In this document: positions 11,188 through 22,725 of the stretch, one piece after another | Numbering within the stretch: the first letter of the stretch is position 1 | How the letters are laid out: each line of letters starts with the position of its first letter | Assembly (NCBI RefSeq): GCF_017591425.1 | Contig: NW_024467120.1 | Coordinates: 558,001-622,000 of the forward strand | From: Ochotona curzoniae | Taxonomy: Eukaryota > Chordata > Mammalia > Lagomorpha > Ochotonidae | Reading direction: 5' to 3' | DNA: 64,000 bases | Position numbers and translations under genes: made by a program | Notes under the pieces: model-generated | Database searches by the model: none | Told to the model about the DNA's origin: nothing | What the model saw: only the letters and a program-made list of their open reading frames with translations

Positions 11188-11705
11188 TAGTTTGTTTTCG
11201 TGTGTGTGTGTGTTGTGTCATTTGGTTTTGGAATCATGGTGATTCTGGGCTAGTAAAAAGTGATTGGTAGACTTGTATATTGTTAAATATTTTGTAATGT
11301 TTGAAAAATATTTGAGTTTCTTTGAACATGTTTGGTAGAATTTAGTAACAAAGTCAACAGCTTCTGGACTTTTCTTTAAGGGGAGAATTATAATTATTAA
11401 TTCAATCTCATTGCTTATTAAGCATCTATTCAAATTTTTGTATTTTCATGATTTACATCTATAGGCTATATGTATAGAAGAATTTATCCATTTCTTTTAT
11501 CTATATTCCTGTGTTAGGAGTTATAATTTCTTCTTTTAGAATCATAATTTTGTCTAATGAACTTTTTTCATTTTTACTTGTCATCTAGCTAATTCCAAGA
11601 TTAATCTACAAAAGTTGGCACTGTTAGTTCTAACATTAACAATCAAATTTAAATAATAGCTGAAAATTCTAATTATTCACATATGTATGATAAAAAGGTT
11701 AATTT

Positions 11706-12036
11706 TCTTTTTTTTTAAAGATTTATTTTTATTATTTTTTATTGGAAAGGCAGATATACAGAGAGGAGAGACAGAGAGGAAGGTCTTCCGTCCGATGATC
11801 CACTCCCCAAGTGAGCGCAACAGCCGATGCTATGCCGATCCGAAGCCAGGAGCTTCTTCCGGGTCTCCCACGCGGGTGCAGGGTCCTAAAGCTTTGGGCC
11901 GTCCTTCACTGCTTTCCCGGGCCACAGGCAGGGAGCTGGATGGGAAGTGGGGCTGCCGGGATTAGAACCAGCGCCCATATGGGATTTCGGGCGTGCAAGG
12001 CGAGGACCTTAACCACTGCACCACCGCACCGGGCCC
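11706..12036 (-). mobile_element. Young CSINE, near consensus
   Basis: Complete element ending in CCACCGCACCGGGCCC (head, minus) and starting with TTTAAAGATTTATTTTTATT. A probable duplication AAAAAGGTT(A/T)ATTTTC flanks both sides with one mismatch. The target was the A-rich tail of the neighbouring CSINE. Confidence 0.95.
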
Positions 12037-12042
12037 AAAAAA

Positions 12043-12303
12043 GGTTTATTTTCAAAAATAATTTTGTTTGAAAGGCAGATTTCCAGAGAGAAGGAGGGAG
12101 GGAAGGAGACAGAGATCTTCCAAACACTCCCCATTTGGGCCAAATGGCTGCAGTTGCAACATCCTCTGCTGATTTTCCAAGCCATAAGCAGACAGCTGGA
12201 TCTGAAGTGGAGCAGCCGGACAGGAAACAGCACCCATATGGGATGCCAGCACTGCAAGAGGAGCCACAGTACCAGTCTCAACCAAATGACTTTAAAAATC
12301 AAT
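12043..12303 (-). mobile_element. CSINE, diverged
   Basis: Tail at the left (TTTATTTTCAAAAATAA), a GAAAGGCAGATTTCCAGAG block, the CCCATATGGGATGCC box and a degenerate head at the right. It lies head to head with the next element. Confidence 0.85.
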
Positions 12304-12307
12304 TTGC

Positions 12308-12645
12308 TGGGCCAGTCGACGTGGCCTAACTGCTAAAGTCCTCACCTTGAACACACCAAGGTCCCATATGGGCGCCGGTTCTAATCCCAGCAGCTCCACT
12401 TCCCATCCAGCTCCCTGCTTGTGGCCTGGGAAAGCAGTCAAGGACGGCCCAAAGCCTTGGGACGCTGCACCCATGTTGAGATCTGGAAGAAGTTCCTGGT
12501 TCCTGGCTTCGGATCGGCACAGCATCGGCCGTTGTGCTCACTTAGGGAGTGAATCATCGAACGGAAGATCTTCTCTCTCTGTCTCTCCTCCTCTCTGTAT
12601 ATCTGACTTTGTAATGAAAATAAAATAAATATATTTTTTAAAAAA
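12308..12645 (+). mobile_element. CSINE
   Basis: GGGCCAGTCGACGTGGCC head, CCCATATGGGCGCCGGTTCT box, GGAAAGCAGTCAAGGACGG block and an AATAAAATAAATA tail. It forms an inverted pair with the copy at 12,043-12,303. Confidence 0.93.
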
Positions 12646-12960
12646 TCAATCTGCTAATGACTTGTGCGAAATATAAACTTTCACAAAGTTATAGTGAATT
12701 TAGTAAAAATCCTCATCCATTCATGTACACTAGAGAGAGGGAAAGTATAATGTTGTGCCCAGTTGGGCTGCAGTCCTGGAGTCCCTTCTGATGATGAATC
12801 CTGCCGACCCACAACTTGGCCCATGAGATGGAATCCACAGGGCCAGAGGAAAGAGAGTCATAACTGAAACCTGAATGATGATCCCAGGGAAGCATGAATC
12901 TACTTAGAAGGCATATGGAAAATGAGCCATCTAAAAATATATCTTAAAAAAATAGAAAGA

Positions 12961-14470
12961 AAGAAAGAAAATGAGGCATCTAGGCATCCAGCCTTGGCAA
13001 ATCTGTTGAATTCCACCACTCAGTATCCTTATCCCCAGTGCCTTGACAGCTTGAGCCTCTGCCTCTGGAACACACAGGGTGCCTCAAAAAGAGCAAGGAG
13101 TAGCCTTTCCTGTGCGGCTGGGTGTTCCAGAGTACAACCTCTTAGCTGGTGACATAGCTGGGAAGCACAACCCCATAATACCATACAACTGGTATAATGA
13201 GGGGATGGAACACGCAGAGATCTCCCACAACCATCACGCTGCCAAACAGTTTGGAGGGTTGGAACAAAATCTTGCAGGGCTTGTTCCAATCATCGATGCC
13301 ATGTGGCAAGCCTTCTGAGGCCCCAAGAAAGGGAGGCTTGCCCTGGTGGACCAGCACAGGGCTGAGTATGTCAGATTTACAGAGGCCAAATGGGACTCCA
13401 TCATAAGGAAGGTGAGGCACCAAAAAGCTGTGGAAGTCAACCAGATCAGCATTCCAGAGAAGGAGTTCCAGCTAAGCTGGGCTAATGTGAAAGGAAGGTG
13501 AGGAGGTAAAACCTGCCTCAGAATAAGATGGTGCCCATGTGACAACACCTGTCATCAGAGTGTGCTGGCCTTGCATGGAATACTTGTATGAAATGGCTCA
13601 CGTGGGTGACACAGATGGGAAGTGTACTTAGCAACCACGGTGAGAAGCTTGTGTTGGTTAGGACGCCAGGGTAAGAAAAACTGAAAATGCTCGACATGTT
13701 GATTGACAGGAGGAAACAGCCTCCCTATATCATCAAAGAACACATATACCCCAGCTGGAAAGCTCCCCCTCAGGAGGAAAACTTGTAGCCATCACCCTAT
13801 GAAGATTTTATGCAGGGCTGACTGAAAGTGATGTGGGGATGGAGGACGCTGAATGACCCTGAAAGACTCCTATGACCAAAGCTGACTGAGTGAGGAGCTC
13901 CATGAGGAACATGAATACTGCTGTGGTCATCATCTTCTGCAGCAGCTGCAGGTTTTGTACATAGTGATATGCAAACTGCTGAATGACAGCCTACAGGCTG
14001 ATTCTCCCACTGGCTGCTGGACAGGAACCTGGTGCTCAGTGACACCAGCAACACCAAAAACTTCTCCATGGTCACTTCCCTGAGTGAGTCATGCTGGCCT
14101 GGAATAACTATTGTCCTAGTGTTCGAGAAGTGTCACATCTCCAGCAACCCAGAAGAGGAAAATACCACTAAATGGGAATGGAGAGTGAGTAGCCTGGTGG
14201 ATGAGAAACATCCAAAGTGCATGCCTTGGGAAACATGACTGTAGGCAAGTGAAGGAAAGGCTCAGTAAATGGAGCTGTGAAACACTGAGGAGGATGCTCT
14301 TTAAAGTGTGGGTGAACAAAAGATGACTGGAAAAGGCAACAGAGCTCTGTATGGCCCAAGTCTGATCTCAGCAGTCTGTGCTTTCCATCCCTAAACACAG
14401 CACAACCCCGTCCACATCCTGAGGTATCAGAAAGGTCTGGGATCCTTAATTTCATCAGAGAATTGCTTTA
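12961..14470 (+). pseudogene. Unidentified processed-pseudogene-like block
   Basis: On the plus strand a chain of protein-like segments runs through shifting frames. At 13,079-13,318 there is an open frame with IPYNWYNEGMEHAEISHNH and VPIIDAMWQAF. After an in-frame TGA it continues with GLALVDQHRAEYVRFTEAKW and IPEKEFQLSWANVK, and near 13,690-13,760 there is RKQPPYIIKEHIYPSWKAPP with frame changes. The composition and gapless run suggest a spliced-mRNA copy broken by stops and indels. I do not recognise the parent gene and give no function. Confidence 0.45.
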
Positions 14471-14477
14471 AAATTTT

Positions 14478-14766
14478 GAGGCCAGTATTGTGGGGTTGTC
14501 AGTTAAGCCACTGTCTGTAAAACTGGCATTTCATATGCTCATCCTTGTCTGCCTGGCTGTTCCACTTTGGATCTAGCTGTTTGCCAATGGCCTGAGAAAA
14601 GAAGCCTGGCATGGCCCAGGTGTTTTGGCCCCTACCACACATGTGGGAGATTTTGATGTAATTTCTGGCTTCTTTGTGGCCATCTGGAGATTCAACCAGT
14701 GCAAGCAAGAACTTTATCTCTCTGTTGTTTGTTGCTCTTTCAAAATAAACATTAATTTTTTAAAGA
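14478..14766 (+). mobile_element. Old CSINE
   Basis: GAGGCCAGTATTGTGG head, CTGTTTGCCAATGGCCTGAG block, CACATGTGGGAGA block and a CAAAATAAACATTAA tail. Heavily diverged, older subfamily. Confidence 0.7.
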
Positions 14767-15825
14767 ATGAAACTGCATTTGCCCATTTCCTGTTTTGGCG
14801 ATGAATCATGGGAACAGACCAGTAAATGCAAGTGAGCATGGTGTTTCCAGGGAGAGACCCTTGCTCTGTAGCAAAAGGAGACTCATCTCATGCATACAAC
14901 TCTAGAGGTGCAATTTCACTGGAGAAAACCTCAAGTGCATCCTTCATTCTGCCTTTGGCAATGCTTCCAAAAGCAGAATCTGTCCCTACACAGATCAAGA
15001 CTACAGAGAGGTCTCAGCAGAAATGTGTCCCAGATGTAACCCTACCACACACCTATTTCCTCTGGAAAGATGAGATACTAGCAACAAACAGCAAAATGAA
15101 GACATTCTGACTTGCTGCTGATACATGGCTTTTCTGTGTACAAACTAGGTTAGTGTCTATTATTATTTTACTATCTTGATATCATTCCAAGCTTACATGT
15201 GCAAAAAAATAGCATGTATGAATTATGACATTCTGTATATTCTGAGCTCTGCTCCTATATTATTTTGTAAAATAAGAGTATTGAACAATTTTTGATACAA
15301 AAGTGAGTAATGAAGAATTTTCCTGCTAGTATGTAAAAATAAAATAAAAATAAAACATCTGCTCTAAATATTCAAAACATTTCATTTTTTCTTAAAAACT
15401 GCTATATTTAAATGTAACATACAGGATAACTTAACATTTTCGTAACTTTTATTATAATTAGTAAAAGTAAGTGAGAGAACTTGGGTGGAGAGATGTTAGA
15501 AATCATGTGCAACTCCATGACTGTTCAGAGTTCAGCAAAGGTGCTCCAAGGGATAATGGCATTCAGATCTCCCCAGATATCAGAGTCTCCCCAGGAATCA
15601 GGCAGCATTGGTCTCCCAGGCCCCTACAGAGTGTAATATTTGCTTCTCATTTTGAATAGCTCTGATTTCACCAAACTGGTTGAATTTTAGGGTAGTTTCA
15701 ACTTAGTCTCTTGCATGACCCTGAATAACCTGGAGAATGAGGGAATACTGGTATTTTTGGGTAGAGTTTAGCTATACATTTTCTGTTAGAGAAACACATA
15801 CATATATACATATATGTATTATTGT
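14767..15825. other. Unassigned interval
   Basis: A 94-codon open frame at 14,826-15,110 has no recognised similarity and may be 3' sequence of the pseudogene-like block before the SINE. The remainder is AT-rich. Confidence 0.3.
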
Positions 15826-16122
15826 TTATTCATTTTTATTTGAAAGGAAGATTTATAGACAGAAGTAGAGACTGGAAGTAAATCTCCCCAAATGGTTGCA
15901 ATGGCTGGAGGTGAGCTGACCTGAAGCCAGGAGTTTCCCCCAGATCTCTAGTGTGGGGTGCAGGGTCCCAAGAACTTGGGCTATCCTCCACTGCTTTCCT
16001 AGGCTATAAGCAAAGAACTGTATTGGAAGTGAAGCAGCCTGGACAGAAACCTGCATCAATATGGAACATTTGGTGCCACATTATAGAGGATTAGCCTGTT
16101 GAGCCATGGCACCAGCACTGAA
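15826..16122 (-). mobile_element. CSINE, diverged
   Basis: Tail TTTATTCATTTTTATTTGAAA at the left, GGCTGGAGGTGAGCTGACC and CTGCTTTCCTAGGC blocks, and the head at the right as GCCATGGCACCAGCAC. Confidence 0.8.
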
Positions 16123-16378
16123 ATATAAATATATTAAATTACTCAAACTCTCCAGCCTTACCTCATAATAGTCATCTCTCTGGTCCAAGCTCACAGAAAG
16201 ATCTCCAGGGAGCTCCTGGCAAGTATGACGAGAATTGTCCATTTGGTGCTATTGACCCCTCAATAAGTGATCCTTTAATAAGAATAAATAGGTAGCTAAG
16301 TATATGTTCTTTGTTAGTTTCTCCAATAATTGATTTGAGTAAGTTTCAGAAGAAGTGTTTCAAAATGTATCAAATCAG

Positions 16379-16706
16379 GGCCAGGCATGATAGCATAACG
16401 GTTCAAGTCCTCATCTGGAATGCACCAAGATCCCATATGGGCCCCTGTTCTAATTCTGGTGGTTCCACTTCCCATCCAGCTCTCTGCTTGTGGCCCGGGA
16501 AAGAGGGCGAGAACAGCCCAAAGCCATGGGACCCTGTACCCACCTGGAAGGCTTGGAGGTAGTTCCTGGCTCCTGGCTTCAGATTGGCGCAGCACCAGCT
16601 GTTGCGCTCACTTGGGGAGTGAACCATCGGATGGAAGATCTTCCTCTCTGTCTCTCCTCCTTTTTATATCTGCCTTTCCAAATAAAAAATAAATATTTTA
16701 AAAAGA
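16379..16706 (+). mobile_element. CSINE
   Basis: GGGCCAGGCATGATAGC head, CCCATATGGGCCCC box, CTTGTGGCCCGGGAAAG block and an AAATAAAAAATAAATA tail. Confidence 0.92.
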
Positions 16707-16859
16707 GAATGTATCAAATCAAAGTATTTTCATGAATCAGAAATTGCTGTGGTAAAACATCTTCTTTTATGATTGCTATTTTCCTTTTAAATTTGTTCAA
16801 CAGAGGGAAGATGAAGGTTACCTCATTGTCTTTATGTGTCACATCAAGATAATACATCC

Positions 16860-18245
16860 ATGAAGTAAAATATTGTTTTGCGCTGTGTCCATGAGCCAGC
16901 CCTACTCAGTTCACCTCTTGTCCTAGCAGGAATATTGGCTTTTCCTGACTGGCCTTTAACCCAATCTGGTTCTTACTGTTGGATGTTTCAATCTAGCCAT
17001 GGCTTGTCCATACCCACATACAGCTCACACATGGTAAAGTAAGGGCTAAGATCTAGCCTAGTCTGTCACACATCTACTCCGGTCCACCAGAGCACCAGAT
17101 GGTGCTGGAGTCTAGGCCGGTTTGGTGCTTCCAGTCCCAGTCCACACTTGTGTCAGGGGAGACTACAACCGTATTCTGATTAGAACGCAGCCCCCATTCC
17201 AGCCCATGTGCTCCTTGGTGGGAAACTCAACCCAGCTAGGGTATCCCCTTAGCTCCCCAACCAGGCCTATTTCCAGCCTTAGATCATGCGCAGGCCAGTG
17301 GTTGCCCTGACTCAACTTGGCAGAGCCCCTCACTTGTCCTGGCGCCTTAGATGCTGTGGCTTACAGTCCCTGGCTTACACAGATCAGTAGGTGCAAGGGC
17401 CTACTTGGCATGACCTGTGCTCCAACCTAATTTCTGTTGTTTCTTGTGAGTTAAGGTTAGTTCAACCCTGCCCATTCTACCCCTTCCAGTGGCAGCCCGG
17501 CCCACCCCACATCCTGTTTTAGGATGAACATTCGGGTGCTGCTGCTTTGACCTGCCCAAACTGTTGTGGCTTCCTTTACCCATGAGTGATGGCAGGTACC
17601 ATGGTCATATCTAGCTTAGTCCATCGCAACCCCAGCTTGTGAGCTAACCAGAGGGACTTGTATTACCACAGGGTTGGACCCACACAACCCCACAGAGTCT
17701 ACCCCCAGACCAAGTTCTCTCACGTGCTGGATAGTGTCTTGACCCTGCCAAATGTGACCACTCTACCACCCAGGTGGACAATGGTACCTAACCCTGCCAA
17801 ACAAGACCCCATCCATAGTTTTGGTGTGGACTGGTGTGTGGCCATCAGTGATTTTCCATGCTACCAGCCCATCTCTGGATTCCTAATTGGCTGGTGAATC
17901 AGTCTAACTTCCCTCCAAACTATCTGGTCTCAGTCCCCACGCATGCCTGAAACTTCATGACCGTGTCACTGCGAATCATCCAAAATTCACCTCTCAGCTA
18001 AATTAAAACTGGCCTTATTCATGGGTGTCCCCAGGCAGCAACTACATATCCTAAAAACCCCAGAATTCAGTGTCAGGTGGCCCAAGGCTGAGGACTTGTT
18101 CATTGCCTTTTGGCAGTGTCTTTGGCTTGAATCTCCAGCATTGGGTCCGACCTGACAGGGGCACCCCCCACAGCCACAGCAGCCACACTGCAGGGAGTGG
18201 CAGTTGCTCCTAACTCCAATACCTGAACCTCTCCCTCTGCATTGG
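16860..18245 (-). repeat. Long dispersed repeat family, copy B
   Basis: Colinear with copy D (63.5-64.0 kb) in its first part: GGTTCTTACTGTTGG, then GAGCACCAG, then CCCAGCTAGGG(T)ATCCCC, then GCCAGTGGTTGC. Its last part is colinear with copy A (1-480). Internally it consists of imperfect units of about 60-80 bp around a core such as CCAGTCCCAGT(T)C...GTG. Long frames on both strands are composition artefacts. Confidence 0.65.
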
Positions 18246-19234
18246 TATTGACTGAAGCAAAGAAAGGGAAAGAAATTAGTAGTCTAGTAATCCTTTTGTC
18301 TCATTAATCCTCACTAATCCTTTTGTCTCATCCTTTTACTCATTTGTCATACGAACAATGTATAACCAACTGTGGTCTAAAGGTACAGACTCTAAAGCAG
18401 AAATGTGTAGGCAGTCTTCTTTGTCTTCTGGGCTAAAAGCTGTAAAAGCCAAACAATAATGAAGGTGTAGAGTTAACAAAACATCTATTCAGAGCATTCA
18501 TTAGCTTCAGCTGAGACATAGCCTAGGTGAGAAGTGGTTACTTATGTACAACAATGTGAGGTAAATTTTCTGACAAATAAACTTTAGCAGAACAATCCTA
18601 AAGGATACACCAGAGGAACAAGCCAGCTATTGGATTAAGATGAAAATCAACTTGTTTCAGTTACTTCAAGTCCAAAAGCTACAATTTACTTCTTTCCCTA
18701 AGCTGAGCACTTCATATCAAGTCATTGGCTATGTCATGAGGTAAAGGAGTCTTCTGTGAAATATTTGTATTTCTGATAACTGTGGTGTCAGGGGTATGGA
18801 GCCTGAGCCGCATCACAGAACCCTGAGAAGTGCTGATGTGTAGATTGTATTGTTTCAGTAGACTTAAAAATGTCCCACACAGAGGGACATAATTCTTCAA
18901 GAAACTGTTTTAAAAAAGCAAATCGTCTGAAAGTAGCAAACAGAGCATTTGCTGTTAGAGAATTTGGCATGTTTTTTTTTTTTTTCATTATCACAGTCTT
19001 GTGAATCATCTTCTGCTCCATCAACTTATGGTAAATCTACATTCTCATCACCATCAGAGAAAGGATTAAGACAAGTCTTATCTCAGCCACCTTCTCTATC
19101 TTCGCAATCACTGAGGTTCACACTAAGCAAATCGAGCTTTGGTTCTGACCAGGCCCATATCTCTTTTTGTAAACTACAGAAAACTCATCTGTTCATTTCT
19201 CTGTGCTTGGAATTATTTGGATCAATACAATGGA

Positions 19235-19303
<69 letters not shown>

Positions 19304-20100
19304 CTTTTCAAACGTTTAAATGATCACTTCCCTCAGGACAATTAATTTTCAATTTGTCACAAATTTTCATTAATATTGTCAAGGGTGATATGGTTTCCCC
19401 TGTCACACTGATAAGCTTCATCAGCTTTCCAATGCCCTAATGATGAACAGCTAGATATCATTAAGACTGTCCATATTCTAGACCCTAACTTGCCCCTTCA
19501 GTCACATCCTAGCCCCATCAAGCCATACAACATATTTACCAACACTTTAGGTATTTTAAATTATTTTCTTTAGTGTGTAACCACAATTTTTATTGCCTTA
19601 AGTAAATTGGCACCTTCTAAAGCAAAAGGGCTTTTAATTGGGACTAGTTTTAGAGGGTTGCAAATATTATATCATAATTTCAGAGTATAAGACTAGAGGC
19701 CTACCTAATATAGTTACTGTCTGTATCAAAGATAGAATTTTCAAGATGACAAAAGTTCTTTTAATGAAGAAAAAACTGAGCAGATTTTATGACATAGTTA
19801 ACTAAGCTACCTCTCTAATATTATTTTTCACAGATGTTTTACAGAACCCTCTAATATTGCTTCATCTATGCATATGCTCAATGCTTTACCTAGTAGCTAA
19901 GTTACCAGATTAGATGTGCATATCCCTCCCAATAAAATGAAATAGAATTTTTAAAATTTGATGAAATATCATGATCACAATATAAAATCAGTTTTTGTAA
20001 CCTTGAGTAAATTTGTAAAGCAGATCCAATTATGTCTGTTTATTTGATCTATTAGTAATTTTTCAAAATAGTGAAACAAAAAATATACTTGGAACAAACA
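18246..20100. other. Unassigned interval with microsatellite
   Basis: AT-rich DNA. A 124-codon plus-strand frame at 18,949-19,323 runs through the (GAAA)n tract and is not convincing as a gene. No other feature recognised. Confidence 0.4.
19232..19302 (+). repeat. (GAAA)n microsatellite
   Basis: About 17 uninterrupted GAAA units, seen directly. Pure and long enough to be polymorphic. Confidence 0.97.
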
Positions 20101-20104
20101 TTTT

Positions 20105-20365
20105 GGCCAAGTGAATAAAGCCAATGCCTGCAATGTTAGCATCGCACATGGATATTGGTAGTGTCTTGATTGTTCCACTTGTGATCTTGCTAATGGCCTT
20201 GAAAAAGCAGCAAAAGATGGCTTAAATTTCTGGGTTCCTGTTAGTACATGGTAGACTTAGGCAGCAGACTGGACCAGTGTTGGCCTTATGGCCATCCCTG
20301 AAGTTAATCAGTAGATGGAAGATCTCCGTCTCGTTCTCTGCTTCTGCCTATAATTCTGACTTTCT
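20105..20365 (+). mobile_element. Old CSINE, decayed
   Basis: Recognisable remnants are GCCAATGCCTGCAATG, CTAATGGCCTTGAAAAAGCAG and TCAGTAGATGGAAGATCT. The tail is eroded. Confidence 0.6.
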
Positions 20366-20426
20366 GTTTGGAAATGCTCAGTATCTGTATCATCCACTCT
20401 ATGTTTTAATTGGAACTGTAGAAATA

Positions 20427-20755
20427 GGGCCTGGCCTGGTAGCCTAGTGGCTAAAGTCCTTACCTTGTGTGTGCTGCACAAGTTCTAGTCCTGGCAGCCC
20501 TGCTTCCTTTTCAGCTCCTTGCTTTTGGCCTGGGAAAGCAGTCAAGTATGGCCCAAAGTCCTGGGACCCTGCACCCTTGTGGAAGGTCCAGGAGAAGCTC
20601 CTAACTCCTGACTTCTGGCTCCTAGTTTCAGATTGGCTCAGCTCCAGTTGTTGTAGCCACTTGCGGAGTGAATCAGCAGATGGAAGATCTTCCTCTTTGT
20701 CTCTCCCCTTTGTATATCTGACTTTCCAATAAAAATTATTTATTTATTTATTATT
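20427..20755 (+). mobile_element. CSINE
   Basis: GGGCCTGGCCTGGTAGCC head, TTGGCCTGGGAAAGCAGTC block, GGAAGATCTTCCTCT block and a CAATAAAAATTATTTATTTA tail. Confidence 0.92.
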
Positions 20756-21289
20756 ATTTGTATCTTAAAATAAATTGTAGAAATGAATTTTTTATTGTTT
20801 CTCAGCTCAACAACAAATCTATTTTAGTTACATACTTAGTCAATCTTTCATTGGCTTTCTGAATTCTTTGAAAGGAAATTTAGAAATTGAAAAATAAAGG
20901 CAAGATGTTTGCAAAAATACGCAGACAACAGAAGAAACACCCTGTAAAGAGATTTAAATTTAATCATAGTATCATTTTGTTTTATAGCCATTAGCTCCAT
21001 TAGCTTCATGCAGCCAATGTCTTACAGTTGATGAAATTAATAAATGACCACAGTGTCAGTTACAAAAATGACTACAAATTTCCTAGCAAGGTAAAACTAA
21101 CCAAGTAGAAATGACAGAGGAGATAGTATGCTGTTATATCAGAGATATATAATGATCATTAAAAAGGATGTTATAAATGTTCATTGGAAAATGGAATTAA
21201 TCATCAACTTTTTGGAATGAAAGTTACTGAATAGCATGAATAGTTTTTATACTGTGAAATTACCACAAACTGATTGAAGATCCCTCCAT
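20756..21289. other. Unassigned AT-rich interval
   Basis: No recognised repeat or coding sequence. Confidence 0.4.
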
Positions 21290-22345
21290 TAACATGGATT
21301 TGATCGTTTTTGCTTTGAGATCACAGTTCCTGGGCTTTCCCTTGATCCCCTTGTATCCACATGGCCAAGAAAACATTGGCATCAATCCCTGGAACCTGTG
21401 GGTGTGGGCCAAAGTTTATTGTCATTTCCCTGGAGAGGCTGCACATGGACATGGGGAATGCGCTTTGCTGTAGGGTTGAATGGGAATTTGCAGTGGCTTC
21501 CATCTGCACAGACTGTAATGACATCCTTTGGTTTCATTCCAAAGGCACAAATGTGTGGAGAGCCGTAAGGGGCCTGAAACTTGGAAAAGCTCCAATTGGA
21601 ATTGAAGTAGTTGGAAAGGAAACTGGCTGATGCCAAGCTAGACTGTTTACTCCTTTTTGGATCTTTGGTGGCTAAGATGTGTAGCTTGCCATAGTCATTG
21701 GATTTTCTTGCAAGATCCAGTTGAAACTCCTTTTCCCTGCATCTGAGATTATTGCAGCTTAGTACACCCTAGCATGCAGGAAAGATCACTGGCGCTTTTG
21801 GTGCTGACCAGACCACAAGCTGAACTTGACGTATGAAGGCCAGAAGGGAGTTACTACACAGACACAAGGCACAGAGATCTTTGCGGTTATGGCAGATTTC
21901 AAAGACATGCAACTGATGAAGATTGTACATGGATATGAACACCTTAACCTTGAAGTCCAAAATCACCACAATTCTATCCTGCTATAATTTCATTGCTTTG
22001 ATTTCTGTACAAAATTCTATTCTGATAATAGTCTTCTGCTTCATGTTGTCACAAATCATCCTTTCGTTGGGAGTATTTTTTCAGCTTTTTTTCCCCCCAC
22101 CACCAGTGAGCACTAAACAGCAAAACAAACAAAAACTCTCAAAATATTTCAGCAATGCTAGCTCCTCTTTCTAGACATTTTGCTTCTTCAGTGAGCCGTT
22201 CTTATTTTTCCTTTAGTGGATTGGTGTTATAAACTTGGAATCCATTTTCAACTCCACATGCAAAGCAGAACTGGTCCTGGTTGAAGCCAGCCCACAGCAG
22301 CTTATTACTGTGGCGATTACACAAAAGGAGTTTTATTGCATCCCT
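21290..22345 (-). pseudogene. WDR45B: WDR45B (WIPI3) processed pseudogene
   Basis: The minus strand gives fragments of the PROPPIN-family protein WDR45B in the correct order. Near the N terminus (22,340-22,205) there is [20 protein letters not shown] followed by YNTNPLKEK. In the middle (about 21,990-21,780) there are DRIVVILDFKVKVF, LHQLHVFEICHN and SNSLLAF. At the C terminus (21,636-21,412) there are SNWSFSKFQAPYGSPHICAF, ICADGS-like and FPFNPTAK segments. The parent is a phosphoinositide-binding beta-propeller in autophagosome formation. Frameshifts, stops and a deletion of much of the second half (between the SNSLLAF and WSFSKF parts) abolish function. The absence of introns shows a retrocopy. 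About 110 bp after the C-terminal codons may be 3'UTR. No clear A-tail or flanking duplication was found, so it is old. Confidence 0.9.
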
Positions 22346-22617
22346 ATGTTGTCTCCTACCTCTTAGCATCTCATACCACTGGAAAAGCAGGGAATCTGCT
22401 GCTCTCTGGCCAAAGCCAAAGAGAAACATTGTTAAAATCAGAAACACACTGAGACTTAAGGCTGGCATACACTTGAAAGTCTGCGTTTAAGTAATTTCAG
22501 ATGCTAAGTTCATTATGCATATTGTGTTATTCTCCTCCTTTGTTTATAGGTGTAATTTTTGAATATCTGCTTTTCTAGCAAGGTTCATATTCCGTTATAT
22601 CTCTCACAGCATCAAGT

Positions 22618-22725
22618 GAGGCCACTCAGGGAGTGAACCAACAGATGGAAGATCTTTCTCTCTGACTCTGATTCTCTTTGTAAATCTGCCTTTCCAATAA
22701 AAATAAATAAATCTTTAAAAAATAA
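22618..22725 (+). mobile_element. CSINE 3' fragment
   Basis: Only the last third is present: GGGAGTGAACCAACAGATGG, GGAAGATCTTTCTCTC and a CCAATAAAAATAAATAAATC tail. The 5' part is missing. Confidence 0.85.

Larger units (their letters stand above)
10530..11700 (-). mobile_element. Old LINE-1 ORF2 (RT region) fragment
   Basis: Reverse-complement L1 ORF2 landmarks are present, including AATTTGATGTCCTTTATTTG, CTATCCAGTGGTTCTTGCTA and GGATGAATCCCAC, followed by TTGATCTGTAGTTTG. All frames are badly broken. The element is interrupted by the U2 fragment at 11,140-11,172. It is an old mammalian L1 copy, much more diverged than the young copies at 27 and 52 kb. Confidence 0.85.

Noticed and set aside
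15787..15820. Palindromic ATACATATATACATATATG run as regulatory site
   Set aside because: Simple alternating AT/CA sequence, common by chance in AT-rich DNA.
18949..19323. 124-codon frame ending in KERKKERKKE repeats
   Set aside because: The lysine/glutamate/arginine repeat is the translation of the (GAAA)n microsatellite.
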